DNA of 50,934 bases from positions 1 through 50,934 of the forward strand of contig CAKSFK010000015.1 of NCBI GenBank assembly GCA_934454655.1, read 5' to 3'. Of the stretch, positions 1 to 6,862 are shown one piece after another; position 1 is the first letter of the stretch, and every line of letters begins with the position of its first letter. A program made the position numbers and the translations under genes. A model generated the notes under the pieces. The model was not told the origin of the DNA. It did no database searches and worked only from the letters and a program-made list of their open reading frames with translations. This DNA comes from an uncultured Eubacteriales bacterium. GTDB taxonomy: Bacteria > Bacillota > Clostridia > Oscillospirales > Acutalibacteraceae.

Positions 1-147
1 ACGGGAGTTTTTGCTCGTTGCGTGAAGCTTTTCTATGATTTCGTGAGCTACCTTTTCATTTTAACTTTACACTGCCATTTCTTTTAATATCTTTCCGCTT
101 TTTTTAAAAAAAATACAAAATAATCCTGCGCGTAATTTTTCAGGCGG
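1..147. other. Window edge, no gene resolved
   Basis: This stretch holds no gene I can support. The plus strand is open from base 1 to a stop at 85-87, and the minus strand has a short open frame leaving the left edge, but neither has a convincing start, ribosome site or recognisable residues. It could contain the end or beginning of a gene that lies mostly outside the window. After about base 88 the sequence is A/T-rich and looks intergenic. Confidence 0.3.
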
Positions 148-176
148 TTCTATAAGGGACAACCTTTGCATAGAAT
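148..176 (+). promoter_or_regulatory. Candidate sigma-E-type promoter of spoIIIA
   Basis: CATAGAAT at 169-176 resembles the sigma-E -10 element (CATACAnT). The T/A-rich TTCTATAA lies 13 bp upstream at 148-155 as a possible -35. spoIIIA operons are known to be read by sigma-E in the mother cell, so the position fits. The -35 match is weak and this is a pattern call only. Confidence 0.4.
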
Positions 177-213
177 TAAGTGAAAGAAAAACAAACGGAA
201 CGGAGAATGTAAA

Positions 214-1149
214 ATGGAAAATGTGCAAAGATTTGAAAGCGCGTCGCGCTATGTTTCGGAAAACATCAGAAAAATTTTAAACAGGCTCCCCGCAACCGTA
301 AAGGCAAACGCAGAGGAAATAAGGCTGAGGGCGGGTCTGCCCGTTGCGCTTACCGTTGGGGGAGAAACCGTTTTTGTGCTTGAAAACGGCAGAACCTCGT
401 TTTGCGTTACACGTGATTTGCTTAAAGCCGATAAAAATGATATTGACGTCACCTTTAAGCTTTTGTGCAAAAGCTCGGTTTATGCACACACCGAGGAACT
501 GAAAAACGGATTTATTATGATGGACGGCGGACACCGCGCCGGTATTTGCGGAACGCTTAACGAAAACGGCGCAATGTATGATATTTCAAGCATTAACATA
601 AGAATAGCGCGCCAGATATTCGGTGCGGCAAACGATATTTCGCGGTGTTACAGCGGCGGCGGACTGCTTATCGCGGGTCCTCCGGGGAGCGGAAAAACCA
701 CGGTTCTGCGCGACCTTATAAGGCAGCTTGCAAGCGGAGAGTGCAAGAAAATTTACCGCATTGCCGTAATTGACAGCCGCGGTGAAATATCGGGCAGCTG
801 CTGCGGGAGAACCGTTAACGATTTGGGACCCGGAACAGACGTATTGCTGACTCCCGACAAGGCGGCGGGAATTGAAATTGCGGTGAGAACTATGTATCCC
901 GATATTGTCGCCTTTGACGAAATAGGAACTGAGACGGAATTAAGGCGCGTCAGCGAAAGCTTTGATTCGGGAGTCTCGGTAATAGCCACTGCCCATATCG
1001 GCAGTGTTTCTGAACTGCTTTGCAGAAACGTAACAAGGTGCCTTATTAAAAGCGGCGCCGTTAAAAATGTGGCAATGCTGCCCGGAATACACGGCGGAAC
1101 AATTAAAATAATCGGGGTTGGTGAACTGCTCAATGGAATGGCTGTTTAA
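214..1149 (+). CDS. spoIIIAA: Stage III sporulation ATPase SpoIIIAA
   Basis: This is the cytoplasmic ATPase of the SpoIIIA complex, which with SpoIIQ forms the channel linking mother cell and forespore during engulfment. It resembles type II/IV secretion ATPases. The 311-residue product has a Walker A motif GPPGSGKT at residues 155-162 and a Walker B-like IVAFDE at 231-236, followed by a conserved TAHIGS sensor-like segment. Its length is normal for the family. The ATG at 214 follows a GGAG ribosome site about ten bases upstream. It is the first gene of eight in the usual AA-AH order, and its 3' end overlaps spoIIIAB by 17 bases, which suggests translational coupling. Confidence 0.96.
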   Translation: MENVQRFESASRYVSENIRKILNRLPATVKANAEEIRLRAGLPVALTVGGETVFVLENGRTSFCVTRDLLKADKNDIDVTFKLLCKSSVYAHTEELKNGFIMMDGGHRAGICGTLNENGAMYDISSINIRIARQIFGAANDISRCYSGGGLLIAGPPGSGKTTVLRDLIRQLASGECKKIYRIAVIDSRGEISGSCCGRTVNDLGPGTDVLLTPDKAAGIEIAVRTMYPDIVAFDEIGTETELRRVSESFDSGVSVIATAHIGSVSELLCRNVTRCLIKSGAVKNVAMLPGIHGGTIKIIGVGELLNGMAV

Positions 1150-1582
1150 GGCGGCGGGACTTTGCCTTGTTTTTTCGGCTTCGGCGTCGGCGGGTTTTTT
1201 AAAGGCGTATAAACTGACCGTGAGGGTTAAACGGCTGGATTTCTTCTACCGCGGCATTTCCGATATACGGGAAAGAATACGCGTCGGCACGGGCGAAACG
1301 GAACGGCTCTTAAACATCTGCTTCGGAAACGCCGTAACGTTCGGCGGCAGCGTGGGTATTAATGCCGCGGGGCTTGAAAAAGAGGACGCCGAAATAATAA
1401 CCGAATTTTTTGAAAACATCGGTATGAGCAATTCGGAAGCCGAGTACGAGCGAGCCGGCGTTTATATGGAGCTTGTGAGAAATCAGCGCGAAAAGGCGGA
1501 AAAAAGGCGCGCCGAGCTGAGCCGACTTTATAGGTCCCTCGGAATTTCAGTCGGCGCGTTTCTTTGCATTTTCTTTTTGTAG
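1133..1582 (+). CDS. spoIIIAB: Stage III sporulation protein SpoIIIAB
   Basis: Membrane-anchored component of the SpoIIIA complex, related to GspF-like inner-membrane platform proteins and thought to partner the SpoIIIAA ATPase. The product is 149 residues, with a hydrophobic N-terminal segment, a helical, charged middle rich in Arg and Glu, and a second hydrophobic stretch at the C-terminus ending in CIFFL. I start it at the ATG at 1133 (MEWLFKAAG) rather than at a TTG 15 bases earlier, because this gives the usual N-terminus. It overlaps spoIIIAA and lies 9 bases before spoIIIAC. Identification rests on position in the operon together with this topology. Confidence 0.92.
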   Translation: MEWLFKAAGLCLVFSASASAGFLKAYKLTVRVKRLDFFYRGISDIRERIRVGTGETERLLNICFGNAVTFGGSVGINAAGLEKEDAEIITEFFENIGMSNSEAEYERAGVYMELVRNQREKAEKRRAELSRLYRSLGISVGAFLCIFFL

Positions 1583-1591
1583 GTGAAATAA

Positions 1592-1786
1592 ATGGACGTT
1601 GATTTTATCTTTAAAATTGCTGCAATCGGTATTATCGTAACGGTGCTTAATCTTGTTCTTGTACGTTCCGGCAGGGAGGATCAGGCTCTGCTTACCACCC
1701 TTGCGGGACTTGTTGTGGTGCTTTTAATGGTTGTAAACGCAATTGCGGATTTGTTTACAACCGTTAAGGGGCTTTTCGGATTATAG
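1592..1786 (+). CDS. spoIIIAC: Stage III sporulation protein SpoIIIAC
   Basis: A very small integral membrane protein of 64 residues with two predicted transmembrane helices (about residues 5-24 and 36-56) separated by a short polar loop SGREDQALL. That is the normal size and shape for SpoIIIAC, a component of the mother-cell membrane part of the SpoIIIA-SpoIIQ channel. It lies between AB and AD with only a few bases on each side, so it is certainly in the same transcript. SpoIIIAC and SpoIIIAD are related in sequence, and the shared KxxG/GLxxxLxMVV-like hydrophobic pattern is visible here. Confidence 0.94.
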   Translation: MDVDFIFKIAAIGIIVTVLNLVLVRSGREDQALLTTLAGLVVVLLMVVNAIADLFTTVKGLFGL

Positions 1787-1790
1787 CAAA

Positions 1791-2177
1791 ATGGAAATAT
1801 TCAAGGTATTGGGGATTTGCATTATAACCGCGGTGCTGGCGCTTATTTTAAAACAGCAAAAGGGCGAATATGCCTTTTTAATTTCGCTCGCAGGCGGACT
1901 TGCCGTTATGATATACATAATAAGCGGCATTGTGCCGCAGGCGGCGGCAATAGGTATGCGCCTTTCGGAATACGGGGTAAACACCGAATATTTTAAAATT
2001 GCCTTTAAGGCTTTGGGAATAGGCTATATTACAAGCTTTGTTGCCGATGCCTGTCGCGATTCGGGTCAGGCGTCGCTTGCGGGAAAGGCGGAACTTGCGG
2101 GCAAATGTGCCGTGTTTTTAATTTCGCTGCCGCTTATCAGCGGCATTTTAAAAACGGCGCTTAGCCTGCTTAAATAA
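1791..2177 (+). CDS. spoIIIAD: Stage III sporulation protein SpoIIIAD
   Basis: Integral membrane protein of the SpoIIIA channel complex, 128 residues from the ATG at 1791 (MEIFKVLG). A longer in-frame extension to 1743 runs back into spoIIIAC and was rejected. Its first half, including LALILKQQKGEYAFLISL, matches the SpoIIIAC-like repeat. Several hydrophobic helices follow, along with the stretch SFVADACRDSGQASLAGKAE that is typical of the family. It starts 4 bases after the spoIIIAC stop and is followed by spoIIIAE after 39 bases. Both protein and position fit. Confidence 0.94.
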   Translation: MEIFKVLGICIITAVLALILKQQKGEYAFLISLAGGLAVMIYIISGIVPQAAAIGMRLSEYGVNTEYFKIAFKALGIGYITSFVADACRDSGQASLAGKAELAGKCAVFLISLPLISGILKTALSLLK

Positions 2178-2216
2178 AATCTCAAAACGGATTATCCAAA
2201 GGGAAATGTTGCTTAA

Positions 2217-3344
2217 ATGAAAAGATTTTTAACCTTGCTTTCGGTTATTGTTCTGCTTGCCGTGCTTTCGCCGCCCGCGTCGGCGCAGGATGAGAACGAA
2301 TTTTACGCCGAGCAGTTTAAAAACAGCGGAGCGGACGGGCTTGAAAACGCTTTGCCCGATGGCGCCAAGGCTTTTTTTGAGGAAAACGGTATTGACCCGT
2401 CCGATTACAACTGGGTAAACGGCATAACAACAAAAAATGTTTTTTCGCATATTGTTGAATTTATAAAGTCCGGGTTTAAAAAACCGCTTAAAGCGGGCGC
2501 TCAGCTTACGGCGCTGATAATTATTGCGGCGGCGCTTGCCGCCGCGGAGCTTAAGGGGAGCGCCGCGAACGCCTCACTCTATGCGGCGGCACTGTCCGCC
2601 GCGGCAATTGTTGCCGTCCCCACGGTTCAAACGGTGAGCGCGTGTACCGACGCTTTAAAGGGGGTTGCAACCTTTATGCTCTCCTTTGTGCCGGTGTTTG
2701 CGGTAATAACGGCGGCATCGGGCGCGGCGGCAACTTCAGCCGCTATGAGCGGACTTCTGCTAACCGCCGCGGAGGCTGTTTCGTACATTTCGGGCTTTGC
2801 GGTAATGCCGCTTATGGGCGGATACCTGGCGCTGAGCATTTGCGGCAGTGTGTCGCCGCTTATTAAATCGTCAGGGATTGCGGGAATAATAAAACGCTTT
2901 TCCTTTTGGCTCTCAGCCCTCACCTCGACCGTGTTTGTGGGGATTTTAAGTATACAGACCGCTGTTAATTCATCGGCTGATACGGTGGTTTCAAAAACCG
3001 CAAAATTTATAATAGGCTCGTCCGTGCCGCTGGCAGGCGGCGCCCTTTCCGAGGCGCTCGGAACCGTCACCGCCTCAATGACGCTTTTAAAGTCGTCGGT
3101 CGGTATTTACGGCGCGGTCGCCTGCTGTGCCGTTTTACTGCCGCTTTTGACGGAGCTTTTAATGTGGCGGGCTGTGTTTGTGGTCTGCGCGGGGGTGGCG
3201 GATATGTTCTCGCTTCCTGCAATTTCGGGTCTTTTAAGAGCGGTGGATCTGGTCTTTTCGGTTCTGGCAGGGCTTATTTTGCTTGTGGGAGCGGTATTTG
3301 TTATTTCGCTTGCGGTTGTTGTATCGGCGGGTAAGGCGCAATGA
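2217..3344 (+). CDS. spoIIIAE: Stage III sporulation protein SpoIIIAE
   Basis: Large polytopic membrane protein of the SpoIIIA complex, proposed to form much of the inner-membrane channel or transporter. The product is 375 residues with a clear cleavable signal peptide (hydrophobic residues 4-18, then PPASA before Gln-24), an extracytoplasmic acidic segment to about residue 75, and about seven or eight hydrophobic helices after residue 90. Length and layout are normal. The stop codon overlaps the start of spoIIIAF (ATGA), which points to coupled translation. Alanine and glycine content of the helices is very high, as in homologues. Confidence 0.94.
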   Translation: MKRFLTLLSVIVLLAVLSPPASAQDENEFYAEQFKNSGADGLENALPDGAKAFFEENGIDPSDYNWVNGITTKNVFSHIVEFIKSGFKKPLKAGAQLTALIIIAAALAAAELKGSAANASLYAAALSAAAIVAVPTVQTVSACTDALKGVATFMLSFVPVFAVITAASGAAATSAAMSGLLLTAAEAVSYISGFAVMPLMGGYLALSICGSVSPLIKSSGIAGIIKRFSFWLSALTSTVFVGILSIQTAVNSSADTVVSKTAKFIIGSSVPLAGGALSEALGTVTASMTLLKSSVGIYGAVACCAVLLPLLTELLMWRAVFVVCAGVADMFSLPAISGLLRAVDLVFSVLAGLILLVGAVFVISLAVVVSAGKAQ

Positions 3345-3769
3345 ACATTATATATTCTTTTCTTACGACCCTGTGCGCGGTGTGCGTAATTATAGGGGCT
3401 TTACAGCTTTTAGCGCCCGAGGGCGCAATGTCAAGACCCGTTAAGTACATCTTAAGTCTGGTTTTTCTGGCGGTCACGGTCTGCTCGGCACTGCCGAGAG
3501 CCGCTAAAATTGATTTTAACATACCCGCCGCCCGCGTCACGACCGACGAGGGCGAACTGCTCAGCACCTCTGCCGAATATGTTTATGCCGCCGCGCTTAA
3601 CAACGCCGGCATAAAATTTTCCGAAATTACTGTTTGTACGGATAAAACCGAAAGCGGCGGCATATTAATTAGTAAAGTTTATATCCGTTCGGATTATCCG
3701 GAGTTTAAAGTAAAAGAGGCGCTTGGAAAGGCTGCGGAAAATTATGAGGTTGTGGTTATAAATGAATGA
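3341..3769 (+). CDS. spoIIIAF: Stage III sporulation protein SpoIIIAF
   Basis: Component of the SpoIIIA-SpoIIQ complex with two N-terminal transmembrane helices (about residues 5-25 and 35-52) and a soluble domain that in homologues adopts a ring-building fold and can oligomerise. The 142-residue product matches this. The soluble part carries the pattern GGILISKVYI and ends near VVINE. It starts inside the spoIIIAE stop codon and overlaps spoIIIAG by eight bases, so all three are translated as a unit. Confidence 0.92.
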   Translation: MNIIYSFLTTLCAVCVIIGALQLLAPEGAMSRPVKYILSLVFLAVTVCSALPRAAKIDFNIPAARVTTDEGELLSTSAEYVYAAALNNAGIKFSEITVCTDKTESGGILISKVYIRSDYPEFKVKEALGKAAENYEVVVINE

Positions 3770-4322
3770 GAATGTAAAAAAGCTTATGGGGGTAATAAAA
3801 TCACCTAAAATACTGGTGACGGCGGGTATTGTAGGAATGGTGCTTATATGTCTTTCATCGTTTGTCGGCAAGGGAAAGAGCGGAAAGACCGCCGCCGCGT
3901 CCGACAAGACGGCGTTTAACACCGAAGAATACAAAAACGAACTTGAGGAAAGCATTGTGGGAATTGTAAAAAGCATTACGGGCGGAGGCAGCGTTAATGT
4001 TGTCGTTACGCTTGAAAGCGGACTTAAATATTCTTACGCCGATATTAACGAGGGCGCTTCCGCCAATAAGACCGAAAGTAATTCCGAAAGCTCATCCAGC
4101 GAGCTTAAGCAGACATACATAACGGTAAAAACATCGGACGGCGGCGAGCAGGCGCTGCTTGTAACAACCCAAATGCCCGAGGTGAGGGGCGTTGCAATCG
4201 TATGCGAAGGGGGCGATGACGAAGCGCTTAACGAAAAAATTACAAACGCCGTTACTGCGGCGCTTGATATAGCACACACAAGAGTTTATGTTGCGGGAGG
4301 AACATATTATGAAAAAAGGTAA
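3762..4322 (+). CDS. spoIIIAG: Stage III sporulation protein SpoIIIAG
   Basis: SpoIIIAG forms a large ring in the intermembrane space in homologous systems. This 186-residue protein has a short cytoplasmic N-terminus, one transmembrane helix (about residues 18-36), a linker, and a ring-building domain including GSVNVVVTLESG. A Ser/Asn/Glu-rich insertion (about 105-118) falls where homologues form the beta-barrel insertion. It ends YYEKR and overlaps spoIIIAH by 14 bases. Both position and sequence are standard. Confidence 0.93.
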   Translation: MNENVKKLMGVIKSPKILVTAGIVGMVLICLSSFVGKGKSGKTAAASDKTAFNTEEYKNELEESIVGIVKSITGGGSVNVVVTLESGLKYSYADINEGASANKTESNSESSSSELKQTYITVKTSDGGEQALLVTTQMPEVRGVAIVCEGGDDEALNEKITNAVTAALDIAHTRVYVAGGTYYEKR

Positions 4323-4848
4323 GGTATTCGGTAAAAATCAAATTGTGGTAACGGTAATGGTTCTGGCGCTGGCGGCTGCGGTATGGCTTAATATGAAATA
4401 CACACCGTCATCGGGGAAGTATTTGGGCGAGGCGTCGTACGTCAACAAAACAACCTCTTCGGGAGCGGTGCAGACCTCCGCTAAAACGGAAGAAAAAGGC
4501 GGCGACTATTTTACCGAAACCAAAAAGGAACGCGAATCGGCACGCAAAAAAGAGCGCGAACTGATTGAGGAAACGCTTAAATCCGCCAAGCTTACGGATG
4601 AGGATAAAAAGTCCGCGATTGCAAAAACCGAAGAACTGGCGGACAGAATGGAAAAGGAAACAAATATCGAATCGCTGCTTAAGGCAAAGGGCTTTGATAA
4701 GGCGCTTGCGGTGATAAGCGACGGCGGAATAAACGTTGTGGTAAAATCGGACGGCTTAACCTCGGCACAGACTCTTCAAATTCAGGACGCCGTGGTAAGC
4801 CTTACAAATATTCAGCTTACAAGCATAAAAATAATACCCGTTAAATAA
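4309..4848 (+). CDS. spoIIIAH: Stage III sporulation protein SpoIIIAH
   Basis: SpoIIIAH anchors the mother-cell side of the channel and binds SpoIIQ of the forespore across the intermembrane space. The product is 179 residues from the ATG at 4309, chosen because GGGAGG lies nine bases upstream. A longer in-frame start at 4288 gives an atypical N-terminus. It has one transmembrane helix (about residues 13-29), a charged coiled-coil-like region rich in Lys and Glu (about 60-115), and a C-terminal YscJ/FliF-like ring-building domain. It is the last gene of the spoIIIA operon. A separate vegetative promoter follows for the next gene. Confidence 0.94.
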   Translation: MKKGKVFGKNQIVVTVMVLALAAAVWLNMKYTPSSGKYLGEASYVNKTTSSGAVQTSAKTEEKGGDYFTETKKERESARKKERELIEETLKSAKLTDEDKKSAIAKTEELADRMEKETNIESLLKAKGFDKALAVISDGGINVVVKSDGLTSAQTLQIQDAVVSLTNIQLTSIKIIPVK

Positions 4849-4853
4849 AACAG

Positions 4854-4882
4854 TTGAGATTTTTTTGAAAAGGTGGTATAAT
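4854..4882 (+). promoter_or_regulatory. Sigma-A-type promoter of the Asp23 gene
   Basis: TTGAGA at 4854-4859 and a perfect TATAAT at 4877-4882 are separated by 17 bp. The promoter lies just after the spoIIIAH stop and about 40 bases before the Asp23 start. It separates sporulation transcription from vegetative expression of the downstream genes. Confidence 0.85.
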
Positions 4883-4922
4883 ATTCTCGGAATATAAAAA
4901 GTATTCAAACGGAGGAAATAAC

Positions 4923-5279
4923 ATGGCTGTTAATAAAACCGAATTATCCGTAAGCACGGATGTTATTGAAAAAATGGCTGAAATTGCCGCAAAAGAGGTT
5001 GAGGGCGTTGCCGGACTTTCCAAAAGGGCAATCGACCTTAATTTAAAGGGTATGATAAAATCAAAAAACGCTCTCAAGGGCGTTAAGGTTGAAAGCATTA
5101 ACGGCGCTATTGAAATTAGCGTTTACATCTGCGTTAAACAAAACGCAAAAATCAAAGAGGTTGCCGAAAAAGTTCAGGAAAATATTAAGGATAAGCTCCA
5201 GACAATGACGGGTAACGCCGTAACGCGGGTTAACGTTAATATTGCCGATTTTGAAACCGAAAAAGCGCAGGATGAATAA
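4923..5279 (+). CDS. Asp23/Gls24 family envelope stress protein
   Basis: A 118-residue member of the Asp23/Gls24 family (the AmaP/YqhY group), small abundant proteins linked to cell-envelope stress or, for YqhY-type members next to acc genes, to lipid metabolism. The family features visible are VIEKMAEIAAKEVEGVAGL near the N-terminus and VNVNIADFETEK at the C-terminus. In Bacillus a paralogue (yqhY) also lies downstream of spoIIIA, so the placement is conserved. It has its own strong promoter and a GGAGG ribosome site. The precise role is unknown. Thioredoxin follows after 46 bases without a visible terminator. Confidence 0.93.
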   Translation: MAVNKTELSVSTDVIEKMAEIAAKEVEGVAGLSKRAIDLNLKGMIKSKNALKGVKVESINGAIEISVYICVKQNAKIKEVAEKVQENIKDKLQTMTGNAVTRVNVNIADFETEKAQDE

Positions 5280-5325
5280 TCCGCGCGCATATCGGGAAGT
5301 TTAAAAGTATCGGGGGAGGTTTAAA

Positions 5326-5634
5326 ATGTCTGCACTTATGTTAACAAACGAAAATTTTGATGAGGAAGTTATGCTTTCCGAAAAACCCGTGCTTGTGGAT
5401 TTTTTTGCCGCCTGGTGCGGGCCGTGCCGTATGGTGTCGCCGATAGTCGAACAGCTGTCCGATGAACTTGAGGACGTAAAGGTCTGCAAGATTGATGTAG
5501 ACGCACAGCCGCATCTTGCCGAACGTTTTTCGGTATCGTCAATACCGACGCTTATGGTCTTTAAAAACGGAAAGGCTGTAAGATGCGAGGTCGGCGCAAG
5601 GTCAAAGCAGGATATAATTGAAATGCTTAAATAA
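5326..5634 (+). CDS. trxA: Thioredoxin
   Basis: A 102-residue cytoplasmic thioredoxin that reduces protein disulfides, recharged by thioredoxin reductase. The active site WCGPC is at residues 30-34, and the cis-proline loop IPTLMVF lies in the second half. Length is typical of a stand-alone thioredoxin. The start has GGGGAGG seven bases upstream. It is probably co-transcribed with the Asp23 gene and is ended by a strong hairpin immediately after its stop. Several trx paralogues may exist in such genomes, so the symbol denotes the family rather than proven identity with the main thioredoxin. Confidence 0.95.
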   Translation: MSALMLTNENFDEEVMLSEKPVLVDFFAAWCGPCRMVSPIVEQLSDELEDVKVCKIDVDAQPHLAERFSVSSIPTLMVFKNGKAVRCEVGARSKQDIIEMLK

Positions 5635-5640
5635 AAACAA

Positions 5641-5677
5641 AAACGGTTCTCCCGTCTTGGCGGGGGAACCGTTTTTT
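5641..5677 (+). terminator. Intrinsic terminator after trxA
   Basis: A 14-bp stem (5641-5654 with 5661-5674, one G-U pair) with a six-base loop is followed by a T tract. It ends the Asp23-trxA transcript and directly abuts the left end of repeat copy 1. Confidence 0.88.
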
Positions 5678-6013
5678 GAGCGTGTCGAAAAAGTTGGCAC
5701 GCTCTTGGTCGGTGATGCCGTTCGCTCGAAAATCAAAGATTTTCGGACTGCACTCCTTACTCTTGCGGTACCCAAAGAAAATTATCGCTTGGAGCGCGAA
5801 TTTTCTTTGACCGCGGCGCCATAACAATCTCCTTTTTCCCGCCACCGGCGGCAGACGATTGTTAAGCTCAGCCAATACCACCCCTGTACCCTTAAAAACC
5901 GCCGGACAAGCGGTTTTTCGCTTACAAGGTGTTTTTCCGCCGCACGTGTCAGCGGAAAAAACAAAATGCGGCGTGAACGCCGCATCAAAGTCAAACTGTG
6001 GTTTATCGACACG
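5678..6013. repeat. Structured dispersed repeat, copy 1 (long form)
   Basis: This element recurs at 30299-30525. Both copies begin with GAGCGTGTCGAAAAAGT and end with TTTATCGACA. The ends carry an inverted repeat, CGTGTCGA at 5681-5688 and TCGACACG at 6006-6013. Inside are consecutive stem-loops: GAGCGTG/CACGCTC, CGAAAATC/GATTTTCG, an AAAAACCGC/GCGGTTTTT hairpin, a GTTTTTCCGC/GCGGAAAA hairpin and ATGCGGCGT/ACGCCGCAT. Copy 1 has about 115 extra bases (about 5756-5870) that copy 2 lacks, with two more hairpins (AAAGAAAATT/AATTTTCTTT and ACAATC/GATTGT). The right end stops one base before the ECF gene's stop codon. There is no transposase. Short open frames inside it look incidental. It may be a MITE-like or REP-like element, or a structured RNA. 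Confidence 0.85.
5953..5985 (-). terminator. Minus-strand terminator inside repeat copy 1
   Basis: Read on the minus strand, ATGCGGCGT pairs with ACGCCGCAT across a two-base loop (5966-5985) and is followed by TTTGTTTTTT. It lies 30 bases past the ECF gene stop, so the repeat supplies this gene's terminator. Confidence 0.75.
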
Positions 6014-6014
6014 A

Positions 6015-6743
6015 TTACTTATTAAGAATCTTTGCAAACGGTTTTTCAAGCGCGCAGAAGAGCGCAACGCCGCCGACAATTGCAATACCTGCGTTTATAA
6101 GCGTTGACGCCTGACCCAGCACAGCGGTTGTAAGCGCCGCCTTAAAGCCCGAGCCCGCAAGCATATATGTTACAAGTTTCCATGCGGTTTCGCCCACAAG
6201 GTTGACAAGCATTCCGCAGGAGGCGCCCACAACCGCGGAGGCGGTTTTTTGGGAAAGCTTGTTTTTAAGCAGTCCGAACAAAATGCTTATAATACCAATT
6301 ATCGCAAACAGAGGGAACAGCCACACGCCCTTGCCGGTATACGCGTGGTTTTGCGTTAATGTGTGGGTAAGGATACCGGCACTTGCCATAAGCGATAAAA
6401 CACCGGCAATGTAAAGCGGAACGGCGGGGTATTTTTTGCGCGATTTCAAAAAGCTGTAAACAAGACCTGTCGCAAGACCTATTAAAAGCTTTAAAATAAA
6501 GGTTTTGGGCGATGAATCGGCGTGACCGTTGAAAATATCGTAAAATCCCATACCTATTGATCCCGCAAGTCCGCCCTGCCAGCCGCCGACAAGCAGTGCC
6601 GCAAGCACGACTATAAGGTTTCCGAAATGTATATACATATTTGCAAACGGAATAAACAGAACGGTCAGCGCAATGTAGCACAAAGCCGCAAACAGCGCTA
6701 TAAACGTAATGTCAAGCAGTTTTTGATGTGTGGTTTTTTTCAT
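6015..6743 (-). CDS. ECF transporter S component, possibly for vitamin B6
   Basis: A 242-residue integral membrane protein with about six hydrophobic helices and the typical ECF S-component opening: a positively charged N-terminus, then LLDITFIALFAALCYIAL and HFGNLIVVLAALLVGG. S components bind a vitamin or metal and work with the shared EcfA1/A2 ATPases and EcfT, which are not in this window. The gene is divergent from a MocR-type regulator that resembles PdxR, a pairing known for predicted vitamin B6 S components (PdxU/PdxU2), so a pyridoxal-type substrate is inferred, not shown. I use the ATG at 6743 with GGTGAG six bases upstream rather than a GTG nine bases further out. Hydroxymethylpyrimidine or another vitamin remains possible. 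Confidence 0.8.
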   Translation of the reverse strand: MKKTTHQKLLDITFIALFAALCYIALTVLFIPFANMYIHFGNLIVVLAALLVGGWQGGLAGSIGMGFYDIFNGHADSSPKTFILKLLIGLATGLVYSFLKSRKKYPAVPLYIAGVLSLMASAGILTHTLTQNHAYTGKGVWLFPLFAIIGIISILFGLLKNKLSQKTASAVVGASCGMLVNLVGETAWKLVTYMLAGSGFKAALTTAVLGQASTLINAGIAIVGGVALFCALEKPFAKILNK

Positions 6744-6769
6744 TTTTCTCACCGTTTTTCTTATTTTTA

Positions 6770-6804
6770 TTGCATATTCTCTTGGTAGGTGCTATTATTA
6801 TAGC
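6770..6804 (+). promoter_or_regulatory. Overlapping divergent promoters with palindrome
   Basis: On the plus strand TTGCAT (6770-6775), 17 bp and TATTAT (6793-6798) form a promoter for the MocR gene. On the minus strand TATAAT (6797-6802) with a weak TTTATT at 6820-6825 would serve the ECF gene. Both -10 elements overlap the palindrome GCTATTATTATAGC at 6791-6804. A factor bound there would affect both directions. Confidence 0.6.
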
Positions 6805-6862
6805 AAACAAGTGTACCTTAATAAATAGCCAAATTTAATTATTTTTGAAAGGACAGATTGAC

